A stretch of 64,000 nucleotides of DNA from Dirofilaria immitis (lineage: Eukaryota > Nematoda > Chromadorea > Rhabditida > Onchocercidae), in contig JAKNDB010000110.1 of NCBI GenBank assembly GCA_024305405.1, positions 4,030,001 to 4,094,000 of the forward strand. Reading direction: 5' to 3'. The notes under the pieces were generated by a model, which was not told the DNA's origin, searched no databases, and was given only the letters and a program-made list of their open reading frames with translations. Positions 26,754 to 44,818 of the stretch are shown here, in pieces; positions within the stretch are counted from its first letter, which is position 1, and every line of letters begins with the position of its first letter. The translations under genes and the position numbers were made by a program.

Positions 26754-29198
26754 ATGAAAGACAGACTGTCAGATTTGCAACTGGTATGTTGATTAACCGT
26801 TTAATATCATTAGCTTTTATTTTTTATTTACATTATTAAAATTGATGTGTAACATGTCAAGGGCTTAAGAATGATGACCACCAAAAGATTGCATGGTATT
26901 TTGTTCAGTTTGCAAATTCCCAACTTTACTGCCGAATTAAATAATATTGAAATTAAAAGCAGGCAAAACCTTGGGATATTTACAGAGTGCTAAGAAGGAA
27001 ATATCGTTGTCGGCTCTAGTGGAACGGTTAGATGAGGAATGGCCTGATACATCCGAAAAAACGATTTTATTAAATAAAGCTAGTAGCAGTAAAGTTGACA
27101 CGGTATGAAAATTCCATTTTGGTCCATCATTTCAAATACTGATTAATCTTTTTAGTCTTTTCCGGCTATGCCATATTTGATATAAAGTTTCCTTCAACTC
27201 CAAAGAAGTATACGAGAAATTGTCTTTATTTCGAAATATGATAAGTTTTAAGTTTCTAACGCATGTGAATGGGTTGGTAAATGATATGAATGGAATGGAA
27301 ACGTTACTGGATGAAATAAAAGATTGGCACTGGAAAATTATTGTGGAACCAGGAGATCATCCTGGTAAATGTCTTTATTTTATAGATTTTACTTAATGGA
27401 TAGTATAAATTATTGATTATTTGATTGATCTTACTGTCCGAACAGCCAAATCTGTTTTGAATTGCTCAAATAAGACAAACAGCTTTCCGCTTATAACTTC
27501 AGAACCTATTTCAGTAATTATAAATTTCTAAGTAAGCATTGTGACGGTAAAATTTCTGGAGGTTTCTGTGATCCTTTTTGTTAATATTTTTTACAAATCA
27601 TTTTTTTACGGTCTTATCATTTTTGCAAAAGTTGACATGGAACAGTTCATCTTTAGCTCACAATGATTCTTACTATGAGAATAGGTAAAGTAATTTGAAA
27701 TAAAATTGCAGAAATGAATGTACAGTTAGATGACGCCGTGGCTTCTTATACGGCAATGCTCTATAAAACCCACTCTGCTCTTAAAAGTAAGCATGTATTT
27801 ATTGAAAAAGATGAATTTTCGATGATGCGCAGTCATTTTTATACTCAAGTTTGTATAAAACTAGTTTCATGTTTTTGTTAAGATTTAAATGCCGAAGTTG
27901 AACGAAATTTCGACAAACCAACAGATGAAAATGCTCAAACCGTCGAGGCACGGATCAGAAGAAATCAGGTTTGCAATAGAATATTTTCGATCCAAACTTT
28001 TGATGTGTATGAGTGCATTGGTCATCATGCAATTGAATATTATAGACAGCTTTTGAATTACTTTCATGATTTAGAAGTAACGCCTTGACTTTTTTCTTAT
28101 ATTGTGATATAAATTTTCAGATAATGACTTTGACAAAAAGGCTTCAAGGTCTACTGATCGCTTTCAATGATGAGCAACTAACATACAAAGATAAATGCAA
28201 ACGGAAAATTCAGTCATACTTGAAAATTTGTATGCTTTTATTCTTTTGCTTATGGTCCCCATGTTTCCTTATAGTATAGACAGAGCATTGTAACATTTGG
28301 GAATTGCTTTTTGTTACATATTTAATTAATCTATTTGCGTATCTGGCATAAATTAGCTTAGTTAGCTTACTTACATGAAAGTTTAGCTTCAGTTCAGTGT
28401 AATGCTGAAAACTTGTAACCTGTTAAATAATATTACCGTTAGCTGACAACACAGTGAATGAAGAAGATCTTGAAACGATCATCGAAAAAGGAACTTTGTT
28501 TGAACATACAAAAGTGGTTAGCTTTTTTTTTTTTTTTTTTTTTTTTTTATGAAATCATCGTTTGCTGATGGTATAAAATATGGATAATTTCCTACATTTG
28601 AGTAGGATTGGATATTAATTAAACTGCTGCATTGGTTATTCTAGCTAATATTGGCGGAACGGGATAAAAAAGCTCTATATGATGAAGTGAAGACACGTCG
28701 CGAAGATATTGTAAAATTAGAAAGCAGTATCAAGGAATTGCATGGCCTCTTTGTCGAATTAGTGACTCTTATCCAAAGCCAGGTTTTGTGACTTGTTATT
28801 ACCTAAAACAATAATAGTTTTAAAAACTCGCAGATTTTAAAAATTTTTTGCTTAATATTTCAATATTTTGCAGAATGAAATGCTAAACAACATAGAGCGA
28901 AACGTTGAAAGTGCCGTGGAATATGCGCAGAAAGCTCACACGAACATGATCAAAGCCAAAAATATGAGGGCAAATGTCCGAAAGGTTGTAACTGTACTAA
29001 TTTTCTAGATCTAAATCCGGAAATTTTTTGTAAGTTTAACTGGAAATCGAGACTTATTTCGATTTCAGAATATATTGCCTTATTTTATTTATTTCAGAAA
29101 AAATATGTTTGCTGATAGCGATCATTATTTGCATAATTTTCATATTTTGCGTGGGGACAATGCTGTTCTGCTTCTATGCACCATTTCTGTGCCGCTGA
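26754..29198 (+). CDS. Syntaxin (plasma-membrane Qa-SNARE)
   Basis: Ten exons: 26754-26783, 26963-27102, 27206-27364, 27712-27786, 27883-27968, 28121-28229, 28443-28516, 28645-28782, 28874-28984 and 29098-29198. The N-terminus MKDRLSDLQL is the short Munc18-binding N-peptide of syntaxins. Exons 3-6 form the Habc three-helix region (FLTHVNGLVNDMNG; ARIRRNQIMTLTKRL). Exons 8-9 form the SNARE motif: REDIVKLESSIKELHGLF, the central glutamine in LVTLIQSQNEML, then IERNVESAVEYAQKA. Exon 10 is a C-terminal membrane anchor (ICLLIAIIICIIFIF) ending in FYAPFLCR. The length and domain order fit the syntaxin 1-4 group, which mediates vesicle fusion at the plasma membrane. Sense A runs at 26965-26968 and 29098-29103 are each one A short for the expected frame, and exon 3 is one base out of phase with exon 2. 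Which C. elegans paralogue (unc-64, syx-2, -3, -4) it matches was not decided. Confidence 0.94.
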
Positions 29199-30080
29199 AA
29201 GGGAACGATCTCTTCGTGGCGTCATTTCTTGTCTTAAAAATTTCAATATTAACTATGCAAATCAGTGCTACATTGTTGATGCTTTTGAAATTCAGTTTTT
29301 TAAATGGTGTTTTCAGATGGCATGAATTGCTAAAAGAATCTAAAACTGTCAAACTAAAATTTAAATTTTCAACAGTTTTTAAATTTCCAAGTTTTGAGAT
29401 TTAAATTTGAAATACTTACATCAAGCATTTATTCTAGTTATAGTGCCTGTTTCATCATCAGCGGAAGTTTCATTTATTGTATTGAGCCTTATTTTATTAC
29501 TGTAAAAACTTTTTTTTGATTCTTAATATTTTTCAGTGAAAACTGCCATTATCTTTGCCTGGCAGTATAAAATTGTCTTTCTTGCTGTATAGTATCAAAA
29601 TGCATTTGAATACAGTCACTGTTGGAAAGGAAATTTATTCATTGAGATGTAAAGTTGAAAACTAAATTCGATGTTCAAAGAAAAAAAGGAAATTTCAGTG
29701 GTTCGGTTATTAAAAAAAAAGCTTGGATTTCGGATTTCTTTCTTTTGGATCTATCAGTTCACAAACATTAACGTTCATGTCATATGCTTTCCAGTATTGC
29801 ATCATGATGCTTCAGCAACTGATTCTCCCAGTCGAGCCACACCCAAAATTGTTAATTCAGGTGTTGTTTCTGTAATAATATGTAGGTATTAATTTGCAGA
29901 TGGTCTGATTTCTTAACCAAATTAGTTGGTCCTCTAAACTTATTTGGCGACAAGATTCTGGAGTAGTGTATATGAGATTCTTTAAACCGTTTTGAATGGT
30001 TTTCAATGGTCAAACGAAAGAGTTGTGATAGGAAATAAGAAGAAACTAATCTAATTCATCAGTCGTTCGAGAACTTGACA
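29199..30080. other. Convergent intergenic region
   Basis: About 880 bases between the 3' ends of syntaxin (plus) and the BMAL-like gene (minus). The open frames at 29075-29404 and 29671-29892 are extensions past the syntaxin stop and noise. No conserved coding segment was seen. It should hold both 3' untranslated regions. Confidence 0.6.
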
Positions 30081-34608
<4,528 letters not shown>

Positions 34609-35907
34609 CTAGTAATTAGAAGTGAGAAAATAGGTTTCATTTCTCCTTTTTGTTGTTGTTGTTGTAATTTAATAATTTCCTTAAAACTTTTGTTATCTAC
34701 TACTTTGTATGATGAATGATGAATGATGAAACAGAGAATCCCGACATATATTAGTTAATGTAGCAGGGTATCACTGCATGATATGCATGGAAAAGAATCA
34801 TAATGCTAGCTTATTTTTAATTCTTTAAACAATAATCGATGATTAGAAATATTTAATAAAATAGTGAAGAAGGAAGTTGAATTTATGCAACAAAAAATGT
34901 TATAAATTACTGAAAGCAAAATTTCGAAGGCAATTCAATAGAAGATTAAAAGGAACAGACAAGAAGTATTTTTGGCAGAAGTTTTGAAAAATTACAAGTA
35001 CAATTACATTTCACAGGTTTATGTCACATCTTCCGTAAAGAATTATGATATATTATCTTTCCGCTCTTCCAGAATTGTTCTCCTAGTAATTATGTTATTG
35101 TAATCGTGGCTCACTTCTTTAACAAATAATTGGAATTCAAATTCTTTCCACTTTTTTTTTTGTTTATATTTAAATAATTCAGGAATTTGTAATCTGACAA
35201 GCAAGTTAAGGGTATTGCAGAGTATCATTTCATCTCATGATATATTTGGTATCATTGTCACTTATCATTTGTTTAGACGTATCAGCAGTCTCATTTTGTA
35301 CGAGAGCATAGTAATCGGTGGTTGCAAAACTTGATATTTCAATATTTGCATCATTTTTTTTTTGCATTGTGCAATAAAATTATACAGTGCTGCACTGCCG
35401 TAAGAAGAGTTGTGGGGTATGTGAGACGCTGAAATGCTTCTCGAAGTGATGGAGAAGAGGTTGGAGAGATGCATTAACAGTGGGTGAAGAAATTGTAGCA
35501 TTCGATTTATCATCTGTCATCGTACAATCATCGATTATCCTCAGCTTACAGTCCCGTCCAATCATTCCATTCCCAACGATAACTTTCTTAACTAAGCCGA
35601 AGTTTCGCAACTGATTACGGCTCTGGCTATCGATTCATCTACCCTACCCCATTTTCATAAACAGCATTAAAACGAGACAAGATGAGGCAATTTGAAAAAT
35701 CATTAGTTTGGATCGATGTCACCGACAGTACAAAGAGTCTCCTTAACTGTTGGAAAGCTATCCTCGGTGTTTTATTTGCATCTGCATCGTTTGTCTATTT
35801 GTCATGTCGGTCAAATGGCTGGAGTTTGATAAGTGATGGTGGGTGTAATTAGACTATCATCATCCATTAATGCAACTTCTCATATTACTGGAAGATGTGT
35901 ATATATG

Positions 35908-35908
35908 C

Positions 35909-35958
<50 letters not shown>
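35908..35958. repeat. (TA)n-(TG)n compound microsatellite
   Basis: About 22 bases of alternating TA are followed by about 28 bases of alternating TG, with further TG/TA-rich sequence to about 36012. Overlapping short open frames on both strands (His-Thr and Tyr-Ile rich) are repeat translations. Confidence 0.95.
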
Positions 35959-36175
35959 TATGTGTATGATGTGAGTATGTGTATGTATGTGTATGTGTGT
36001 GTATGTATGCATGTGATATAAAATTAAACTTAATGGATCTTCCAAAGATCCGGATCATTATTACTGGATGTGATACTATTTATTGAGGAATAACAAATAT
36101 TGGTTAGAATTATCAACATTTCCTAAACATTACTTTACAATTCCAACGACTAACAGATTGATTATTCGTTTCCTA

Positions 36176-36236
36176 ATTTATCCGATAAGTCCAATTGATA
36201 GTCGTAGGATTATCCAATCGGACTTATTGGATAAAT
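36176..36236. repeat. 17-bp inverted repeat (stem-loop)
   Basis: ATTTATCCGATAAGTCC at 36176-36192 is matched by GGACTTATTGGATAAAT at 36220-36236. The arms pair over 17 positions with one G:T wobble and enclose a 27-base loop. It could be a transcript hairpin, a remnant of a small inverted-repeat element, or chance. No flanking target-site duplication was noticed. Confidence 0.6.
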
Positions 36237-37177
36237 CAACTCAGCTATATATGACAACGATCTTAATATATTGCTAAAAGTTACAGTCCGCTCTTCAACT
36301 TCCCTCTTCCATCTATTACGAATTGTACAAGTATACAGGTGAAGAATTAGCTCGAGAATTACGCAGTCTTTGGTATCCGAAATATTTATTATCTAAATAT
36401 TTCTCTTTTTTGCAATGTAAAAATAGGAATACTTCATCGAAGCAATACTTGGCCATCTTTCTGCCGTATTGTATTCCACAATTCTCTATTTGCATTTTTC
36501 ATTACCTAATAGCTTATTGACAAGATCAATAATACCAGTGACAATAATAAGATGGCTTTACTCCCTTAAAATGAAATTTTAATGTTAAGACTTTCACATA
36601 GAACGAAGAAAATAATTTACCTTTATGTATATTCATCGATATTTGTGATATGACAATTTGATATTTTATATTTAATGCTTCGTTAACAGAACTACCGAAA
36701 TATATTTCTTTACTTTCTAAATAGATTCCATTGGTCAAGATATTCAAAGATGATATAATTGACTATTTATTATATGGGGTCTGGTTTGGCATTGAATTTC
36801 AAATTTCCTTTAAAAATTTCGAAATTATCGATTACCCAGACAACCATCACCAAAAACTGTAAATGGAACAGTTAGTCAGTCCCTTGAAGAAGAAGGAAAA
36901 TTAGGATGACTCTGCCTGACCTCTCTTACTCTGACCCTAAATGGTGAATGGTGTAGTCAGTAGTGTGCTCTACTCACATCGTTATTAAGCTGCTGATATG
37001 GGTCGCGCATAAGTTCTTCATCCATAGGTCAGGAGGCAGTAATAGAGCGTGGTTGAATGATTGACTATTGAGTAGTTCGGGTCCTATGTCTCTTTCATTT
37101 TATTCAGTATTCTTTTCCATCCACTTCCATTCTATTTTATTCATACCTATTCTAATCCTCTATCACTCTTTTCTCCT

Positions 37178-37348
37178 CTTCCTCCTCCTCCTCCTCCTCC
37201 TTTTTCTTGTTCTGCTTGTCACCCGATGTCACCAAGTATTGCTGCTAACCTAAGTGGCAATTAGATGACCCCATTTTGTCCATCTTTTCATAAGCTTGCA
37301 ACAAACATTTCACCATTCTTCTTCTTCTTCTTCTTCTTCTTCTTCTTC
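37178..37348. repeat. Pyrimidine-rich microsatellites (TCC)n and (TTC)n
   Basis: A TCC array around 37178-37200 and a TTC array around 37317-37348 lie in a C/T-rich stretch upstream of the innexin gene. Such purine/pyrimidine-asymmetric tracts can form triplexes, but no function is shown here. Confidence 0.85.
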
Positions 37349-38455
37349 TGCTTATTACTGCTTCATCATCTATTGTATATATTTTCATAAATTATAATGC
37401 TTATACTTATGCTTATGCTTTTCGTTATTTCCTATTACTTATTTACTTATTGAAATATTTTATTTGAAATTTGCTAATATATAATATATATGCTTTTATT
37501 TGTTTTAATTTAAAGACTAAAAGTTTTCTTTTTTTTTTTTTTTTTTTTAAAAAAATTAATGAAGCAAATCTTTTCTTCAACGATTTCGATATATTTAAAT
37601 AGATCGTTGATATTATTCTCATTCTTATCAATATTTTTTTTATATCTTTAGAAAGTGCAATTCGTATATTACTATCTTTATCTTTTCTTCAAAACTTATA
37701 ACTATTGTAATATGACACATCAGCAGTAATTTTGAATCTTCGGTAGAATCTCAACTTAGCAATCCTTATTCTTATCCTCTAATGTTCAATAAATTTAGTT
37801 CTACAATGCAAACATACTATAATCGAATCTTCGTACTAAAAGTAATCATTGCTTTGATCTAGAAGAAATCACGCTAATAATTCTCTCTAATTTCATCTGA
37901 TTTTTTCTTTTTTTTACAAACTGATGTAAACTCATCTCATTTCTCTCATTTATTTAAATTTAGATCCATGTTGGTCCAGTTTTTCTCTTATATTTTGTAA
38001 GGTATACTAACTTTTTTCTTTTTTAAATACAGCGATTTATAACATATTGATTTTTTTTATTCATCCTTTAACGATTCTTTAAAAGAAGTAGTAGATTTTG
38101 GTAAACAAATAATAAATCGGTGGCTGATTGGTATATTAGAGAGGACAAGTGATGGTTTTTGTCGACTAAGTATAATTGATAACGATAATTCGACTCGGAA
38201 AGGAATGCCACCATGTCTAATAGTTATTGCTTATCTATTTACAGAACGTTTTATCAATTCCGTGTGACGGAAAATTATAATTTTTTTTTCGGCATTTTAA
38301 ATAATCAACTAAAAATCCCAATTTTAGTGATAAATTTAGCTTGGAATATCTATGGAATAAAGTTTACCATATTGAACGTTGGTATCAAATACTATTATTA
38401 GATTTGAACCTCGAAAGTGATCTCATTTCAAGTGCCATAAACATATTTGTAAAGT

Positions 38456-41400
38456 ATGCTGGGCATACCGTTTCTGGATAGTGCGTTTTTGAAGATATTT
38501 TCGCCAACAACATATGATGATCGTATCGACCGACTTAATTATTTTGTTACAAGTTCCTTACTAACTTTCTTTGCGATCCTTGTCTCAGCTAAACAGTAAG
38601 TTATTCCTTGCGTTTTCATAAAAAAACCAGTTTTTCTCCGGCAATTTTGTTGTAAATTTAAAGTGAGACGATTATTATGAAATTATGATATCAGTTATTG
38701 AGAGTTTGGATATTCCAGATATGTGGGTTCACCGATACAATGTTGGGTACCTATGGAGTTTAAAGGTGGATGGGAACAGTATACGGAAGATTACTGCTTC
38801 ATACAGGTCTCTTATTAGCATTTTCTATTCAAGCCTAATTTTATTAAAATGAATGCTAAAATTATTGCCAATATTTCAAAATTAAAAATTAACATTGAAG
38901 TATTACTGTTTGTTCCAACGGCATTATATTAGTTTTCATATGCTTGATTATGCGACATGTTCATCGTTTCTCTATTCATAGAATGCAAATGCTGTTTGCA
39001 AATGCTTTTCGCATTGCAAATGCTTTTCGAAACGCAAATGCTTTTCGAAACGAATAACCGAAAAGTTAGAGAAAGTGCTTAAACTTATAATTCTAAATAA
39101 TTGTAATAAACAACTACTACTTAATATATAGAATACCTACTGGGTTCACTTTGACGATCCAGTACCGGAAGATGTGAGCGATCGTCACGGAGCTGAAATT
39201 GGTTACTATCAATGGGTACCAATTATGTTAGTGTTACAAGCACTAATGTTTTTCATCCCAGAATGGATATGGAAAACTCTCAACAAACAAAGCGGTTAGT
39301 TATTCCTATCTTTCTCTTTCAATTTCCAAACCCTGAAAGCCAATCGAGGATAATTTCTTCCTTTTTTTTTTTAAATTTTTGGAGTTAAAGTTAAATCCTT
39401 TTCCAGATTCCAACTGATCAAGAGGGGAAAAAAAAACAATTTTCATAAACATTAAGCAACGAATGAATATTTTTAAATATAAATGGGGATAAATTTTATT
39501 CCAAAGTAATTTTTAACGGATTCAAGTTACTGGTAAATATGACATATGGAATCCTACAAATATAAACTTTCTGGGTTACTTCAGGCCTCGATTTGGATAC
39601 AATAGTAAAAGGAGCGAAAAATCTCAGAACATCAAAGTGTAGTGAACGAACGAAAGAATTGAAAAAATTGGCGTTATTTGTTGAAGAATGCCTGGAATTC
39701 GATACACCCCATCGTCAAAACCGTTACTTGTGTTTTAATTATGGCTACTCACTGGGCTCCTATGTCACCTTGTTGTACCTATTCATGAAATCACTTTTTG
39801 TTATTAACATATTCAGCCAATTTGTGATCCTCAATAATTTCCTCGGTACCAATCATAGTCTTTGGGGATTCCAGGTAATTTTTCTACATTTCTGGGCTAT
39901 AGCTCTGTTTTCTTTCCTCATTTTTCAATATTCAACTTGTAGATTATGCAGTTGTAAGGAAAGACTATAAGTATGTTAAAAATAGAAATAAGAACCTTAG
40001 ATATTGTTGGATCTGTGGCAAGGGCGAGAATGGCTGGATTCCGGTGTGTTTCCACGCGTAACAATGTGCGATTTTAAAGTGCGACGTTTAGCAAATATTC
40101 ATCGGTATTCGGTACAGTGTGTTCTAATGATCAATATGTTCAATGAAAAAATCTATCTTTTCATCTGGTTCGCTAACTAATTTACTTCAAATAAAAAATA
40201 AAGTTGAATAGATCAACAAAATATTTAAAAATTCCAGTCCCAGTTACATGCCATATGTTATTAAACATAGTGTTCAATTAATCTATAATCGAAACATTAC
40301 AGTGCAGGTAAGCAATGGTACTGGTACCTCCAATAATAACTAGTAAAATCATGATGCATTAAGGTATCACGATGATTTCGATATACTCATAGTAGAAGGA
40401 AGTTTAGAGACAAAATCGGTTGTAATCTAAGAATCTTATCAAAGACTACCGAAATATCGTTCACATTCCGTAAAACGTAAGTGCTATTCAAAAGTAAATA
40501 AAGTCTTATAGGTACTGGTTTCTGTTTGTTGCTGCATCTACACTGCTTAATTTCATCTACTTCGTTTATAATACCATATTTGCTTCAAATCGGGAGCGTA
40601 CGACACGAATGCTCCTTTTACATATGAAGTTAGATGAAACCCCGATGGACCAAGCGATATTGCGTCGTTTTGTGCACAAAGCACTGCGACCAGGTTTAAT
40701 ATTATTATTTTTGACTAGTTGCTATCGAGATTAATAAATCTTGAAATATAAATTTCTGAAATCACTGCTCAGTTCCTGTATAATGGCGGTATGATCTTTC
40801 TGGTTTGAACATAATTTAGTCTGTCCATACTTCAATCAATGGATGGTTTTATCAATAAAATCATCAACTGATAAGTTTCGAAATTTTTAGAAATTAAGAG
40901 CATGCATGCTATAAAGACACACTATCGTGCTGCTGCAATTTTAGTTGTAAAATTTATATTAATAATTTTACTTGTAGCAACCAAATTTTTTGAGAAATTT
41001 AATCCACCAATTCTAGATGGTGTACTACTTTTGCGATTTGTTGATATGTATGCTGGTGGAATGATGGCACGTGATCTTTGTGGACAACTTTTCGCCGATT
41101 TTTTCCAGGAACAATATCATCGCACAGTTGGTAGCCATACAACAAAAAGCTCATCACCAGGTCCCGACGATGGCTTTACTGAAACACAGTATGACCCGGA
41201 AAGGTAAGTTTCCATAGCAGTCTTCCGGCTTGTCTTCAACTTAGGAAGTAAGTTATATATTAGGCTGTTCTCAAATACGAAATAAATAAAATATTGGGAT
41301 ATGCAAGATAAAAAGAAGTAAAGGAGTCCATAATTTTGATTTTATGCTTTATTCCTAAATAAAAGAAAGTAATTTTGGGAATGATTACTACCAGTTTCTA

Positions 41401-41542
41401 ACTATCGAATGACCTGGAAAAATAGAAGTGACCTAATTATGATGTACTTTTCATTAAAAGAAGTGTTATCTATTTCGGATTTGTTACTCCTGAATTTTAC
41501 TTACTATTAATTCTCATAATTTACAGTTACATGGCCCATTGA
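38456..41542 (+). CDS. Innexin (invertebrate gap-junction protein)
   Basis: Eight phase-consistent exons: 38456-38595, 38719-38806, 39132-39294, 39585-39874, 40001-40167, 40512-40693, 41017-41203 and 41527-41542, giving about 410 residues, normal for an innexin. The start [15 protein letters not shown] precedes transmembrane segment 1 ([18 protein letters not shown]). Extracellular loop 1 has its two cysteines ([18 protein letters not shown]). The family signature is present as [19 protein letters not shown] in segment 2. Segment 3 is [18 protein letters not shown]. Loop 2 carries the second cysteine pair ([26 protein letters not shown]). Segment 4 is [18 protein letters not shown]. The C-terminus contains [14 protein letters not shown], matching the conserved DG-FLLR motif, and a Ser/Thr-rich tail. 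Six subunits make a hemichannel that couples neighbouring cells electrically and metabolically. The paralogue (inx number) was not determined. No frame breaks were seen. Confidence 0.97.
38985..39052. repeat. 18-bp tandem repeat in innexin intron 2
   Basis: About four units based on GCAAATGCTTTTCGAAAC. The last two are identical and the first two diverge (CTGTTT and CGCATT variants). It lies within intron 2 of the innexin, 80 bases before exon 3. Confidence 0.9.
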
Positions 41543-44500
41543 TGCAACCAGATGCATTCACAGGGGCGGTTAAAGGCAAAGCTTCGTAAAGAATTTATGG
41601 TGAAATATTGTTGCACTTATTAATAATACTAAAATTTCTTCCTCGGAACGATTGGCGCATAACATTGGGTATATCAAATTTTGCTGTTTTCTCAGGAAAG
41701 GGTAAAATTTCTGTGATTCATGTGAACTGGCAACCTTAGATTTTATCTATGTTGAATTGATAAATTAAGATATCCTTGTTCTCATTCAGCTAATAGAATT
41801 TATTGAACTGTTGACTTTTTATTGATAAAACTGCTAAAATTTGAATTGAATCGAAAAACTCATCCTACCTGATTAACAGAACATATACTTTGTACCAGTG
41901 GAAATTGTGGAAATAAATCACCTAGACTTCAGAAAAAACTAGAAATGATGAGTTTTCCGCCTTTCTTATTAAATCATTCGATTTTCACTATTCGCCTAAT
42001 CTCAGTAGTTTGATTCGTTTATTTTATAGGTGGAAATCTTTTGTAGGTCATTATAAATGTTTATTCCTACTTCTGACTTCCTCTTAGAAGCTTTGCCAAA
42101 TAAAAGGATAACTCTGAAACAGGAATAAATAGAGCAATACCTGCTGAAAATTCCAAGGTTTTTTTACCACCTAATTTCTATCTATAGTTGTCCTTATTTT
42201 TTATTACGCATTTTCGAAATTTCCAGTAACTTTTTATTCATCTTCTTTGTTTTTTTTTTTTACTAAGATAATGAATTTTCAGTTTATTCAGGTGCGTTAA
42301 TTTCGAAATTAGTCCTTTTGTATTTAATGGTAGAACTTTTTGTTAATTAATCTTTGATTGTTATACTTCACTATAACTCAATACACAATGACAAAACGAT
42401 GTAGCATTGTATATAGGTTATGATTGCTGCAGTATATTTGAAAATCTTGTTGTGGAAAATATGAAATAGATATAAGGACAAGAATAGTGATCAAAAGTTG
42501 AAATCCAGTTCTTAAGTAATTTAAAATGACTTACGTCATACCGCAATCCGCAAGTTTATCATCGTGTATTTCTCCAGTCATTCTGGACAACTTCGTCGAA
42601 CTTCTTTCCTGAAAATCTATTACAAACTGACTAATTTTGAATGAAGTCATCAAAGTATAATTGCAAATAAGATGGTTGTTGTGAGCTATTCATTTGTTTT
42701 GTTCGTCATATCTTCATTCATATTTTAATCATTTAATATCTACCACAGTTTGAATTTTTTTGTTATATGAGCCGGTTGTAGATGTTGCTATATTCGTGAG
42801 AAGTTATCGCAATTCTGCAAGTTTTTCAAGACAGAAAACAGTCAAATAAATGTTCTTTATTTGCGGAGGTTACTTTCTAATTTACTATGAAATAGATTTC
42901 CAATTGTTTTCTTCTCAGTTTCAGCTGATAATTTTTGAAATTTCCATCAAAATAATCATAAGCATGGTTGGATATTGAGGATCCCGCCAAAACTGTTCTC
43001 TTGAAGCGCAATTCCTACTTAATTATGATCAAATATGCTTTGCAAAATTAAATGATGTTCATATTTCATAGAATTATTGTTGCGAAGCTGTTTTAATTGT
43101 TTTAATGATTTGATTTGTTGGCGCAAATTGCCCAGTTGCGAAACGTAGTACCAGTTTCAGAAACATATCAACTTCGAAGAGCATAAAAGTTTGAAATTAA
43201 AATCATCATATAGTTAGTTTTAGGCGTCGAGAGAATTCCTACATTAGAAAAAATGATGTGTATAATTTTTATTTTCTTCAGTATAAAATTCACGATTTAA
43301 AATAATTTAGAATTAGATATTGAAAATTGAAAGCAGAGGAAACGGTTACCTGGGAAAGTATTTTGGCAGCGCCTTGGAACGATCCCTGCTTTTTCAATAA
43401 CCACGGAATTGATTAGCAGTTAAAGGTAAGTGATGTGGTTCTGCATTTCGCAGGAATGATAGAGCATGCATATTTTTTGAAGGTCACAGCTCTTAAAAGT
43501 TCGTAATACCGGTTATTGATGCATGCATTTCGAAAGGTATGCATCTCCAATGCAATTTAAGAGGTCTCAGGAATATCCAGATCATCTAGATTAGATTAGG
43601 TTATCCGAATCTACAGGTCTTCCACAAAACATGCAATTTGGAGAAAACGCGAACAAGATATTTTCACCACGATAACTGAAGGGCGATTTGAAAACTGTGT
43701 CATTAGGATTTGGAATTTTAATTTTCAGGATTTGTAATTTCCAATATATTTCTTTCTGAAATTCATTATGGACTGCATCAGTACTTTTCTACAAGGAAAT
43801 ATACCTCATACCAATCACTTAAGCTTTTTGTTGCCTTTAGCTCCCGTTTCTTATGAACTCATGGGAAATGTAATTATTTTGATAATTAATACTACCATTC
43901 AGTTGCGGATTTTTATGAGCATACAAACTTAAGATAAAATGAAATTCCTTAACTATGAAGTTATCGCTTCATGATATATCATTAAATGAAGAAAGATCAC
44001 AGGAGAAGTTGACAACTACGTTAGGAAAGAAGCTCGAGATTTCTCATTAGTTGGCACGCAATGGCATACCGGGTACTCAAAACCAAATTCATTGCCAACG
44101 CTTAACCTTTTATTTAGATTCATTTACTTGTTAGCTGCCGCACCAATTCATGCAAAAATATTAATGTTATTGTACGATGTCCATTGATGAATTTCACTTG
44201 ATAATAAATCTTTACTAACAAATGTACGCAAATATAACTTAACGTAATCTACGCAAGAACAATACACACTCATTTTATTACGTGACCTCGAATGACTACA
44301 ATAATTGTTTTCAGGATTTTTCTATATACTATATCATATGAGGAAATCGTACGAGGCATATTTTGAAATTATTTTTGAAGGAACCGACGATGTATTTTCC
44401 GAGCAGCTACAAATTGTACATATATATCCATACTCTATCTGGGTAACTAAAAGAATCTCAGAACGCGTTATTTCTTTGAATTGAATTTCCTTAAATTAGT

Positions 44501-44818
44501 GTTTAAACTGACTATCTCTCAAGCTATCTTATAGGAAACACGGAATAAACTCATATGTTTGTCCATTTTGCTAGAACTGCAGAACATGATGTAAATTAAA
44601 CTGAACTAAATAAATTCACCACATTCATTAATCCATCATTAATGCTCTAGTTGAAGAAGAAAACGATAAATTGTAAATTCAGCTGTATCATAACTTTTCA
44701 CTATCACACATCTTCGATAACATTAACTTAAAATGAAAAGATTGTATCGCGCACGATAACTCAATTTTGAAACATCTAATAACAAAACAGTAAATCCAAA
44801 AGCATTTTCTTAAATCTG
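41543..44818. other. Convergent gene-poor interval
   Basis: About 3.3 kb between the 3' ends of the innexin (plus) and TRAPPC12 (minus). Reading both strands I found no exon-like conserved frames; even short open frames above 60 residues are absent. It should contain two 3' untranslated regions and spacer. Confidence 0.6.

Larger units (their letters stand above)
34620..38455. other. Intergenic region, BMAL-like 5' side to innexin
   Basis: About 3.8 kb upstream of both the BMAL-like gene (minus) and the innexin (plus), so it should include both promoters. The minus-strand frame at 35380-35610 (MIGRDCKLRIIDDCTMTDD) might hold a 5' exon of the BMAL-like gene, but its phase does not join cleanly to the bHLH exon. 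The rest shows microsatellites, an inverted repeat and C/T-rich tracts. No conserved coding segment was recognised. Confidence 0.55.
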
